A stretch of 8,063 nt of DNA from Lachnospiraceae bacterium (GCA_004552595.1 SFNX01000079.1:1-8063), one strand, 5' to 3'. Counted from the stretch's first letter, positions 1-6,372 are shown. A program made the numbers and translations. Notes: generated by a model from the letters alone, not told the origin.

Positions 1-108
1 ATTGCATCAAGCTATATGAAGCTTTCTAAAGTGCAGGAAGAAATTGATGCTAACGAAGAACAGCTGCTTACGCTTATGGATGAATGGGAGAGATTAAATG
101 AGGGATAA
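1..108 (+). CDS. C-terminal end of a probable ABC-F family ATPase (5' end outside window)
   Basis: The first frame reads 35 codons to a TAA at 106-108 and has no start, so this is the tail of a gene beginning before the window. The visible residues are charged and heptad-like, ending in LTLMDEWERLNEG. This resembles the C-terminal coiled coil of ABC-F (Uup/YdiF-like) soluble ATPases, which often ends in a pattern like LYEEWEEL. ABC-F proteins act on the ribosome, typically at the E site. No ATPase motifs are visible because they lie upstream, so the family call rests only on the tail. The stop lies 11 bp inside the next gene (ATG at 98), which suggests co-transcription and translational coupling with greA. 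Confidence 0.5.
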   Translation: MASSYMKLSKVQEEIDANEEQLLTLMDEWERLNEG

Positions 109-601
109 TTTAACTAAATCAGATATAGAAAAAATGGAAGCTGAAATTGAACACAGAAAAGTCGTTGTCAGACATGAGCTTTTAGAACATGTTAAAACTG
201 CAAGAGCTCAGGGTGACTTATCTGAGAACTTTGAATATTATGCTGCTAAGAAAGAAAAGAATAAAAACGAAAGCAGAATAAGATATCTTGAGAGGATGAT
301 CAGAACTGCCAACGTTGTGGATGACTCATCTGCTGATGATGAGGTTGGAATTAATAATACGGTTACTGTTGAATTTATCGAAGATAAGGAGACAGAGACT
401 TACAGAATTGTTACGACTGTAAGAGTTGATACATTCAAAAATATGATAAGTATTGATTCTCCTCTTGGAAAAGCTCTTATGGGACATAAGGTCGGGGATA
501 TAGTCAATGTCAAAGTTAATGAAAATGTCAATTATGATGTTAAGATTTTAGAAATTGATAATACAACCGATGACAGTCAGGATGAGATTAATAAGTTCTA
601 A
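98..601 (+). CDS. greA: GreA/GreB-family transcription elongation factor
   Basis: This 167-residue protein stimulates the intrinsic RNA cleavage activity of backtracked RNA polymerase, rescuing stalled complexes through the secondary channel. Residues about 3-75 form the antiparallel coiled coil, with the tip motif GDLSENFEYYAAKKEK. D40 and E43 match the acidic tip residues D41 and E44 of E. coli GreA. Residues about 82-160 form the FKBP-like domain, with the hallmark SPLGKALMGHKVGD at 121-134. The length is slightly above the usual 157-160 because of an acidic C-terminal tail (TTDDSQDEINKF). The ATG at 98 has a Shine-Dalgarno GGGAG at 86-90 lying inside the upstream gene, which it overlaps by 11 bp. 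A terminator follows 20 bp after the stop. Clostridial genomes may carry more than one greA paralogue, so which copy this is cannot be decided here. Confidence 0.93.
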   Translation: MRDNLTKSDIEKMEAEIEHRKVVVRHELLEHVKTARAQGDLSENFEYYAAKKEKNKNESRIRYLERMIRTANVVDDSSADDEVGINNTVTVEFIEDKETETYRIVTTVRVDTFKNMISIDSPLGKALMGHKVGDIVNVKVNENVNYDVKILEIDNTTDDSQDEINKF

Positions 602-620
602 TTTGCATTTTAAGTAATAA

Positions 621-648
621 AAAAGCTGCCACCTAAGTGACAGCTTTT
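621..648. terminator. Bidirectional intrinsic terminator between greA and the convergent secreted-protein gene
   Basis: AAAAGCTG and CAGCTTTT arms enclose an inner CAC/GTG pairing, a single C/A mismatch and a CTAA loop. On the plus strand the arm runs into TTTTATTATTTATTTT after greA. On the minus strand it runs into TTTTTTATTACTT just after the stop at 654. It therefore appears to serve both convergent genes. Confidence 0.85.
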
Positions 649-653
649 ATTAT

Positions 654-1355
654 TTATTTTACCGTTACAGGAGTACCTGCCTTACCGGGTATTGTAACTG
701 TGAATGTTCTCATATTGAGCTTAGCGTGCTCAGGATTTGTATTAGGTGTAACCTGGATTACATACTTACCTGGTGCCTGCATAAATGGTGCTAACGGCTG
801 TGCTCCAATCGCATCAATATTAATCAAAACGCCGTTTAATGTTACGATCGAATGGTATGGAATGTAACATACAGCGAGCATGTTAGGATCAAAATACATA
901 GGAACTGCTTCTAATGGATTCTGAACTCTTGGGTCAAGAACTGAAGGTGACGGAGTCTGAATGGTCTGTGGCAACGGAATAGATGTTGCATTAAGAACCT
1001 GATCGCCCATGTACTTATTACAGTGTTCACATCTGTAGATTAAGAAACCATCTGTAGTGGCGGTAGGCATTACAATTATGTGTCCTGCATCTCTCTTATG
1101 TCCGAGAGCCGGTCTGTCCCACTTCTCAACAACTTTATTACATGTGATACAAAAATACATTGTGCTTCCGGTCTGCTCACATGTCTGCTCTGATGTATAA
1201 CAGTCAAGAGCTTTCCAGATGTGACAGCCACCGTTGTAACACTCGCCCGGAATTGAAGCCGGAACAGCGAAAACATCTGCCGGATTTAAAACAAGAACTG
1301 TACCGATAATACCTAACAGAGCGAGTCCTTTTGAAATATATTTTGTGATTTTCAT
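654..1355 (-). CDS. Unrecognised secreted cysteine-rich protein with two CxxC knuckles
   Basis: This 233-residue protein was not recognised as a named family. Residues 1-30 look like a Sec signal peptide: lysines at 2, 5 and 9, a hydrophobic core at 11-23, and a probable cleavage after VFA30. No lipobox or LPXTG-like anchor is seen. The mature N-terminal part (39-118) holds eight of the nine cysteines, including CITC at 69-72 and CEHC at 109-112. Between them lie PALGH (82-86) and PTATTDG (97-103). This C..C / ALGH / PTATxxG / YxCxxC layout resembles repeat units seen in many clostridial surface proteins and could bind a metal or form disulfides. A proline-rich linker (about 126-152) leads to a beta-rich C-terminal region (about 153-233). 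The ATG at 1355 is preceded by an AGGAGA Shine-Dalgarno (1361-1366, minus). It appears monocistronic, with its own promoter and a shared terminator. The role is unknown. Cell-surface or secreted binding is an inference. Confidence 0.8.
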   Translation of the reverse strand: MKITKYISKGLALLGIIGTVLVLNPADVFAVPASIPGECYNGGCHIWKALDCYTSEQTCEQTGSTMYFCITCNKVVEKWDRPALGHKRDAGHIIVMPTATTDGFLIYRCEHCNKYMGDQVLNATSIPLPQTIQTPSPSVLDPRVQNPLEAVPMYFDPNMLAVCYIPYHSIVTLNGVLINIDAIGAQPLAPFMQAPGKYVIQVTPNTNPEHAKLNMRTFTVTIPGKAGTPVTVK

Positions 1356-1403
1356 TTGTCTCTCCTTCTCCCCATAATTTAAGGAAATAAACTTAACAGA
1401 TTT

Positions 1404-1432
1404 AGTTTACCATAATAGTTTTTGGTTTACAA
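1404..1432 (-). promoter_or_regulatory. Sigma-A-type promoter of the secreted-protein gene
   Basis: Reading the minus strand, TTGTAA (-35, 1432-1427) is followed after 17 bp by TAAACT (-10, 1409-1404) with a TGG extended -10 triplet. The predicted start is near 1397, giving a leader of about 40 nt before the ATG at 1355. This is a motif match only. Confidence 0.6.
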
Positions 1433-1438
1433 TAATTA
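1405..1438. repeat. Direct repeat spaced by 20 bp across the secreted-protein promoter
   Basis: GTTTACCATAAT at 1405-1416 recurs as GTTTACAATAAT at 1425-1436, matching at 11 of 12 positions. The copies are offset by 20 bp, about two helical turns. One overlaps the -10 element and the other the -35 element of the minus-strand promoter. A tandem operator for a regulator is possible, but an AT-rich coincidence or the promoter elements themselves could also explain it. Confidence 0.45.
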
Positions 1439-1471
1439 GATTATTAATGTTATGGAATAATCTGAATTTGT

Positions 1472-1500
1472 ATGATAGAATTATCGTTGTGTGTTATAAT
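1472..1500 (+). promoter_or_regulatory. Extended -10 promoter of the SEC-C gene and thrS
   Basis: A perfect TATAAT (1495-1500) is preceded by TGT, making an extended -10. ATGATA at 1472-1477 is a 4/6 match to the -35 with a 17-bp spacer. The predicted start near 1507 gives a leader of about 36 nt before the ATG at 1543. That is too short for a T-box or other large riboswitch. Together with the minus-strand promoter at 1404-1432 it forms a divergent pair in the 187-bp intergenic region. Confidence 0.7.
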
Positions 1501-1542
1501 CATACACTTGTATTAGAACTTAATTTGTTGGAGGATAAATAA

Positions 1543-2052
1543 ATGGCATTACTTGAGACATGGAGAAAAATGGCGTACTCAGAGACCGCAGATAAGAACG
1601 CATTATCTAAGCTTTGGGGAGATTATTTCCAGAAGGAAAAGGAGATTTATGCTGAGCTTCTTTCAAATCCGGATACTGCAGTAACAGGTACAGTAAAGGA
1701 ACTCGCAGATAAATATGGCGTTGATGTAATGACTATGACCGGATTTCTTGATGGAATCAATGACAGCCTCAAGAAGGCTAATCCTATAGAAGAGATGGAA
1801 GAGGATACTACAGTTTCTCTTGATTTTGATAAAGAGCTCTTATATAAGAACATGGTTAAGGCAGGCGCTGACTGGCTTTATGGTCTTGAACAGTGGAATG
1901 ACATTTTCGATGAAGATAAGAGAAAGGCTCTTTATAAGGAGCAGAAAAAGTCAACAACCGTAGTTCACGACGGACCAAAGGTGTTCCCTAACGATCCATG
2001 TCCATGCGGCTCAGGAAAGAAATATAAAAAGTGTTGTGGCCAACGCAGGTAA
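1543..2052 (+). CDS. Small protein with a C-terminal SEC-C zinc-binding motif
   Basis: The 169-residue protein ends in PNDPCPCGSGKKYKKCCG. This is the SEC-C motif, with Cys153, Cys155, Cys164 and Cys165 as the expected zinc ligands. In SecA this motif contacts SecB and the ribosome, and it also occurs at the ends of many unrelated small proteins. Residues 1-130 are mostly helical and acidic, with a tryptophan-containing segment (LWGDYFQKEKEIYAELL) and a possible helix-turn-helix-like stretch around TVKELADKYGVDVMTMTGFLD (50-70). No signal peptide or membrane segment is present. The start has a good GGAGG (1530-1534). thrS begins 41 bp after the stop with no terminator between them, so the two are probably one transcript. 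The function is not known. A ribosome- or nucleic-acid-associated role is inferred only from the motif and the neighbour. Confidence 0.85.
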   Translation: MALLETWRKMAYSETADKNALSKLWGDYFQKEKEIYAELLSNPDTAVTGTVKELADKYGVDVMTMTGFLDGINDSLKKANPIEEMEEDTTVSLDFDKELLYKNMVKAGADWLYGLEQWNDIFDEDKRKALYKEQKKSTTVVHDGPKVFPNDPCPCGSGKKYKKCCGQRR

Positions 2053-2093
2053 TGCGAAGCCAACTTCACCATTTAATATAGAGGAAATAAATT

Positions 2094-3872
2094 ATGTCAC
2101 AGTTTAAAGAAAATCTTGAATTAAATACATTGAATCATTCATGTGCGCATATGATGGCACAGGCAATTAAGAGGCTTTACCCGGGAGCTAAGTTCTGGGT
2201 CGGACCTGTAGTAGACGAGGGCTTTTATTACGATGTTGATGTTCCATCAGGCACAATAACAGATGAAGACATCGAAGCAATCGAAAAGGAAATGAAGAAA
2301 TGTGCCAAGGAAGCCAAGAAAATCGTTCGCAGAGAGATTTCAAAGGCTGAAGCACTTGAAATGTTTAAGGATGATGAATATAAGCTCGACCTTATTTCAG
2401 GGCTTGATGATGGTAATATTTCAATTTATACACAAGGTGAGTTTACAGACCTCTGCAGAGGACCTCATGTAGATAATACAAAGCTTTGTAAGAACTTTAA
2501 GCTTGTTAAGCATTCAGGAGCTTACTGGAAGGGCGATGCCAAGAATAAAGTGCTCCAGAGAATTTACGGTGTATGTTTCCCTACTCCGGAAGAGCTTGAA
2601 GCACATCTTAAGGAGCTTAACGAGGCTAAGGAGAGAGATCATCGTAAGATAGGTAAGGATTTATCGCTCTTCATGACAGATGACCTTGTTGGACAGGGAC
2701 TTCCAATGTTCCTTCCAAAGGGCTATACAATCTGGAATGAGCTTGAGACATACATAAGAGAGAAGGAAATACGTCTTGGTTATCAGCACGTGTTAACACC
2801 ATGTATCGGTACGGTTAACCTTTATAAGACATCAGGACATTGGGATCATTACAAGGAGAATATGTTCCCTGCAATGGAGGTTGATGACGAGACATTTGTA
2901 CTTCGCCCGATGAACTGCCCTCACCATATGATGATTTATGCTAATGCACCTCATTCATACAGAGAGCTTCCTATCCGTATTGCTGAAATTGCTCATGACT
3001 TCAGATACGAAGCATCAGGCGCACTTAAGGGAATAGAGAGAGGCAGACATTTCTGTCAGAATGATTCACACCTGTTTGTAACTCCTGATCAGATTAAGGA
3101 TGAGTTTAAGTCAGTTGTTGACCTTATCTTTGATGTATATAAAGATTTTGGAATCACAAATTACAGATGTGTACTTTCGCTTCGTGATCCATCAGATAAA
3201 GAGAAGTATCATGATGATGATGAAATGTGGAATACAGCAGAACAGGCTCTTCGTGATACACTCGATTCAATCGGTATTGAATATACAGAAGAAATAGGCG
3301 AAGCTGCATTCTATGGACCTAAGCTTGACGTTAATGTTAAGCCGGCAGTAGGCGCTGAGTATACACTTTCCACATGTCAGCTTGACTTCTGTCTCCCGGC
3401 TAAGTTTGACCTTAAGTATGTTGATGCAGACGGAAGCAAAAAGACACCGGTAGTTTTACACAGAGCAATTCTTGGTTCGCTCGACAGATTTATGGCATAT
3501 ATTCTTGAAGAGACAAAGGGCAAATTACCGACATGGCTTTCACCTGTACAGGTTAAGGTGCTTCCTCTTTCAGACAAATATGTTGATTATTCGCAGAAGA
3601 TTTATGAAAAGCTTCTTGATGAAGGAATCAGAGCTGAAATTGATACAAGAGACGAGAAAATCGGATATAAGATTCGTGAGGCAAGACTTGAGAAGGTTCC
3701 GTACATGCTCGTTCTTGGACAGAAGGAAGAAGAGACAGGAGAGGTTGCCGTTCGTTCTAGATTTGCAGGAGACGAGGGCGCTAAGAACTTTGATGAGTTT
3801 GTAAAGTCAATTAAGGAAGAAATCAATACTAAGACTATCAGGGAAGAGATTCCGTTTGAGGATAGAAAGTAA
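2094..3872 (+). CDS. thrS: Threonyl-tRNA synthetase, class II, lacking the TGS domain
   Basis: This enzyme charges tRNA-Thr with threonine using ATP. The 592 residues begin directly with the editing (SAD) domain. H15 and H19 (HSCAH) plus C121 and H125 (CRGPH) match the HxxxH and CxxxH editing site that removes misacylated serine. The catalytic core spans about 190-480. Its zinc ligands are C275 (RPMNCPHH), H326 (NDSHLF) and H456 (LHRAILGS). Motif 2 lies near HDFRYEASGALKG and motif 3 at GSLDRFMAY. The anticodon-binding domain is about 483-580, including the typical DTRDEKIGYKIREA. Usual bacterial ThrRS is about 635-645 residues because of an N-terminal TGS domain of about 60 residues. Here an in-frame TAA at 2088-2090 lies two codons before the ATG, so the absence is real for this reading. 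GAGGAAA (2081-2087) supports the start. The gene sits 41 bp behind the SEC-C gene, and no T-box leader precedes it. Confidence 0.96.
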   Translation: MSQFKENLELNTLNHSCAHMMAQAIKRLYPGAKFWVGPVVDEGFYYDVDVPSGTITDEDIEAIEKEMKKCAKEAKKIVRREISKAEALEMFKDDEYKLDLISGLDDGNISIYTQGEFTDLCRGPHVDNTKLCKNFKLVKHSGAYWKGDAKNKVLQRIYGVCFPTPEELEAHLKELNEAKERDHRKIGKDLSLFMTDDLVGQGLPMFLPKGYTIWNELETYIREKEIRLGYQHVLTPCIGTVNLYKTSGHWDHYKENMFPAMEVDDETFVLRPMNCPHHMMIYANAPHSYRELPIRIAEIAHDFRYEASGALKGIERGRHFCQNDSHLFVTPDQIKDEFKSVVDLIFDVYKDFGITNYRCVLSLRDPSDKEKYHDDDEMWNTAEQALRDTLDSIGIEYTEEIGEAAFYGPKLDVNVKPAVGAEYTLSTCQLDFCLPAKFDLKYVDADGSKKTPVVLHRAILGSLDRFMAYILEETKGKLPTWLSPVQVKVLPLSDKYVDYSQKIYEKLLDEGIRAEIDTRDEKIGYKIREARLEKVPYMLVLGQKEEETGEVAVRSRFAGDEGAKNFDEFVKSIKEEINTKTIREEIPFEDRK

Positions 3873-4896
3873 TATTGTTTTCATTGTCAATAAAGATTGC
3901 ACTGTAATCATTATTTGAAGATAAGGAGTCAAGCAGCTTGACTCCTTTTTCTTTGCCTAAAAGAAAAAGAACGGTTGAGAGCGCGTCAGCATCAAGTGAG
4001 GATTTGGTAATTACAGATACTGAATTAAGTGCGCTGTCTACAGGATATCCTGTTGTAATATCTATTATGTGATGATAAATCTTACCGTCATATTCAAAGT
4101 ATCTCTGATAATTACCGCTTGTTACTATTGATGTATCTTTTTCTTTAACGGAAGTAATGATATCGGTAGACCCTTTGTCATCAGAAAACGGAGCACTTAT
4201 TCCGATGTTATAGAATCTGTCTTCCTTAAGCGGGTTTTCTCCTATTAACAGTACATTTCCACCAAGCTCGATGATTCCGCTTGTAACACCGTTTGAAATA
4301 AGAAATTCCTTTATTTTATCGGCAATATAGCCTTTGGCAACGGCACCTAAATCAAGCTTTGCACCGTTCACGGTAATTCTTACACTTTCTGTACTATCAT
4401 CTAATTCGATTGTGTCTTTACCACAAAGAGACCGGGCACTACTGATTTTTGCAGATGTAGGAAGAGAGATACTTTTTCCGTTATTTATTGCGTCACTTTT
4501 AGCATTTATATCCCAAAGTTCGGTCAATGCTCCGCACATTACGGAAAAGCGTCCGCCTGATAGGTCTTCATAATAAAGAGAACGCTTAATTAATGAATAC
4601 GTTTCGCTGTCTAATTTAACCCACTTTGAATTTGAATGATTGACTTTATATACATCACTTCCTTCTTTTGTTTTAGAGAAGAGATTTTCATATTTTTCCG
4701 CAAGTAAAAAGCACTCATCTATCAGCTTTGATGAGTTTTTTTCATAAAGTGTAACTGAAATAAGCGTATCAAAATAAACACCTGACTTTGATACAGGAGA
4801 TTTGTATTTAGCGCAGCCTGTAACCAATAGAAGGCATAAAACAAACAGTGTGATTTTTATTATTGAATTTAGCTTTGTGTAGTGCTTTTTTCTCAT
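3838..4896 (-). CDS. apbE: ApbE-type FAD:protein FMN transferase, lipoprotein
   Basis: ApbE enzymes transfer FMN from FAD to a Ser/Thr of target proteins outside the membrane, such as RnfG/RnfD or NqrC subunits and extracellular electron-transfer flavoproteins. The 352 residues start with a lipoprotein signal: a basic n-region, a hydrophobic core at 11-25, and the lipobox LVTGC with Cys28 as the lipidated residue. Family motifs are LDLGAVAKGYIAD (181-193), ELGGNV (210-215), TSGNYQRYFE (259-268), HHIIDITTGYPV (275-286) and DADALSTVLFLLG (302-314); the last carries the usual Mg-binding Asp and Thr. No flavinylation target or Rnf/Nqr gene is in the window. Its 3' end overlaps thrS by 35 bp on the opposite strand, and its codons 317-325 contain the thrS terminator. 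There is no evident Shine-Dalgarno before the ATG at 4896, an in-frame TAA lies six codons upstream, and a predicted -10 ends 7 bp away. Confidence 0.93.
   Translation of the reverse strand: MRKKHYTKLNSIIKITLFVLCLLLVTGCAKYKSPVSKSGVYFDTLISVTLYEKNSSKLIDECFLLAEKYENLFSKTKEGSDVYKVNHSNSKWVKLDSETYSLIKRSLYYEDLSGGRFSVMCGALTELWDINAKSDAINNGKSISLPTSAKISSARSLCGKDTIELDDSTESVRITVNGAKLDLGAVAKGYIADKIKEFLISNGVTSGIIELGGNVLLIGENPLKEDRFYNIGISAPFSDDKGSTDIITSVKEKDTSIVTSGNYQRYFEYDGKIYHHIIDITTGYPVDSALNSVSVITKSSLDADALSTVLFLLGKEKGVKLLDSLSSNNDYSAIFIDNENNITFYPQTESLP
3923..3954 (+). terminator. Intrinsic terminator of thrS, inside the apbE coding region
   Basis: AAGGAGTCAAG (3923-3933) and CTTGACTCCTT (3937-3947) form a perfect 11-bp stem with a CAG loop, followed by TTTCTTT. 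The stem starts 50 nt after the thrS stop. The T-run is present only on the plus strand. On the minus strand the stem is followed by ATCTTCAAAT, so apbE transcription should pass. The same bases encode ApbE residues 317-325 (KGVKLLDSL). Confidence 0.85.
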
Positions 4897-4903
4897 AGAA
4901 AGT

Positions 4904-4933
4904 ATGATACAATATTAAAGGCAGTTGTGTCGA
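4904..4933 (-). promoter_or_regulatory. Predicted apbE promoter, placing the start at or next to the ATG
   Basis: On the minus strand TCGACA (4933-4928, 5/6 match) and TATCAT (4909-4904, 5/6 match) are separated by 18 bp. Initiation about 7 bp after the -10 would fall at 4896-4897, which is the first base of the apbE start codon. The mRNA could thus be leaderless. A weaker alternative upstream (TTTACT with TATTGT) would give a leader of about 14 nt. Confidence 0.5.
4905..4913 (+). promoter_or_regulatory. Extended -10 promoter of the GH43 gene
   Basis: TGATACAAT combines the extended TGN with TACAAT (4908-4913). No strong -35 is present. T-rich DNA (4885-4891) inside the first codons of apbE occupies that position. 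Initiation near 4920 would leave a leader of about 37 nt. The -10 overlaps that of apbE on the other strand by two bases (4908-4909). Confidence 0.5.
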
Positions 4934-4956
4934 GTAAAGACAGAAAGGTATTTATT

Positions 4957-6372
4957 ATGAATAATCAGGCAGTTAATCCGTATCTTCCTTCATGGGAATA
5001 TATTCCTGACGGGGAGCCTTATGTATTTGATGACAGGGTTTATATTTACGGTTCACATGATAAATTTAACGGAGACGTGTATTGCATGCTTGACTACGTG
5101 TGCTGGTCGGCAAGCGTAGATAATCTGGCTGAGTGGAGATATGAGGGTGTCATATACAGGAAGGACCAGGACCCTGCTAACGGTGATTTGCAGGGAAACC
5201 TCTATGCACCGGATGTATGTAAGGGATTAGATGGCAGATATTATCTCTACTATGTGTTAAGTAATTTATCGATTGTGTCTGTTGCTGTGTGCGATGAGCC
5301 GGCAGGAAAGTATGAGTTTTACGGATATGTGCATTATGAAGACGGAGTGAGGCTTGGCGAAAAGGAAGGCGATGAGCCACAGTTTGACCCGGGAGTACTT
5401 CTTGAGAATGGCAACGTATACATGTATACCGGCTATTGTCCGCTTGATGATGATAAGAGACATGGCGCGATGTGCACAGTTCTTGATACGGACATGCTGA
5501 CAGTTAAGGAAGGTCCTCAATTTGTAATCCCGAATAAGATCTGCTCTAAGGGTGGTGAGTACGAAGGCCATGCATTTTTTGAAGCACCTTCAATAAGGAA
5601 AAAGGGCGACACTTACTTCCTTATCTATTCAACCGAGCTTAACCACGAGCTTGCGTATGCAACGAGCAAGGATCCTACGAAGAACTTTAAATATCAGGGT
5701 GTGCTTGTAAGTAATGGCGACTTAAACATTGATTCATATAAACCGGGTGCAAAGCCAATGTGCTATTGTGCCAACAATCATGGAAGCATGGTTAAGATTA
5801 AGGATGATTGGTACATTTTTTATCACAGACATACGAATGGTACAAATTATTCGAGACAGGCGTGCTTTGAAATCTTAAAGGAGAGAGAGGATGGGCTTTT
5901 CTACCAGTCAGAGATTACTTCAAACCATGGAATGAAGCCGCTTATCGGTCAGGGCGAATATCCTGCATACATTGCATGTCATTTGTATAACGATTTGGAT
6001 GTTACATATATTCCGTGGAGCGGATGGATGGATGACAGATTCCAAAAGATTACGCAGGAAGGCGGAGACGGCGACGAGAATGTAGGCTATGTTGCCAATT
6101 TACGTAAAGGCTGCGGCGTCGGGTTTAAGTATTTCGAGCTTAAGAATGTTAAGTCTGTATCCGTATATACTAAGGGATATGCAACAGGAAAGTTCGAGTT
6201 AAGAACTGCATACGATGGAGAGGCTATTGCGTCATTTGATATGGAATACTCTAACGTATGGAGAGAGTATAAGGCTGATGTCAACATTGAGGATGGAGTT
6301 TATGCACTTTACTTTGTGTTCATGGGTGAAGGGCATATGCAGTTTAGGTCGTTTGCGATTGAGTGTGAATGA
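4957..6372 (+). CDS. Glycoside hydrolase family 43-type enzyme with C-terminal beta-sandwich domain
   Basis: GH43 enzymes are five-bladed beta-propeller, inverting glycosidases that mostly act on arabinose- or xylose-containing plant polysaccharides. The 471-residue protein has the catalytic propeller at about 5-330. It opens with NPYLPSWEYIPDGEPYVF, followed by VYIYGSHD. Candidate catalytic residues are D18 or E20 (base region, PDGEP), D85 (LYAPDV, transition-state Asp) and E209 (FFEAPS, general acid). H275 in NNHGSM matches the conserved metal-associated His. Residues about 345-471 look like a CBM6-like beta-sandwich. There is no signal peptide, so it probably acts in the cytoplasm on imported oligosaccharides; specificity (xylosidase or arabinofuranosidase) cannot be assigned. 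The ATG at 4957 is chosen because AGAAAGG (4942-4948) lies 8 bp upstream. A GTG 25 codons earlier would overlap apbE and lie before the promoter. It is divergent from apbE. No transporter or sugar regulator is adjacent, and no terminator is evident before the infC promoter 34 bp downstream. Confidence 0.88.
   Translation: MNNQAVNPYLPSWEYIPDGEPYVFDDRVYIYGSHDKFNGDVYCMLDYVCWSASVDNLAEWRYEGVIYRKDQDPANGDLQGNLYAPDVCKGLDGRYYLYYVLSNLSIVSVAVCDEPAGKYEFYGYVHYEDGVRLGEKEGDEPQFDPGVLLENGNVYMYTGYCPLDDDKRHGAMCTVLDTDMLTVKEGPQFVIPNKICSKGGEYEGHAFFEAPSIRKKGDTYFLIYSTELNHELAYATSKDPTKNFKYQGVLVSNGDLNIDSYKPGAKPMCYCANNHGSMVKIKDDWYIFYHRHTNGTNYSRQACFEILKEREDGLFYQSEITSNHGMKPLIGQGEYPAYIACHLYNDLDVTYIPWSGWMDDRFQKITQEGGDGDENVGYVANLRKGCGVGFKYFELKNVKSVSVYTKGYATGKFELRTAYDGEAIASFDMEYSNVWREYKADVNIEDGVYALYFVFMGEGHMQFRSFAIECE

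Noticed and set aside
637..867. Plus-strand open frame of 76 codons opposite the secreted-protein gene
   Set aside because: It is antisense to a gene with signal peptide, promoter and Shine-Dalgarno, begins inside the terminator, and has no ribosome binding site.
1507..1542. T-box riboswitch for the SEC-C/thrS transcript
   Set aside because: The leader is only about 36 nt, with no specifier stem, no T-box sequence and no terminator. The 41-bp gap before thrS is also too short.
3472..3804. Plus-strand 110-codon frame inside thrS
   Set aside because: It is an out-of-frame reading of the conserved thrS 3' half with no start signals and an arginine-rich composition typical of a frame shadow.
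3700..3837. Terminator for apbE on the minus strand inside the thrS 3' end
   Set aside because: No hairpin with a T-run on the minus strand was found just after the apbE stop, so where apbE transcription ends is not visible.
4882..4956. N-terminal extension of the GH43 gene to a GTG at 4882
   Set aside because: It overlaps apbE and its promoter region, precedes the predicted GH43 transcription start and adds 25 residues unlike the family. The ATG at 4957 has a Shine-Dalgarno.
5266..5571. Minus-strand 101-codon frame opposite the GH43 gene
   Set aside because: It has no ribosome binding site or recognisable motif and lies fully within a well-supported gene.
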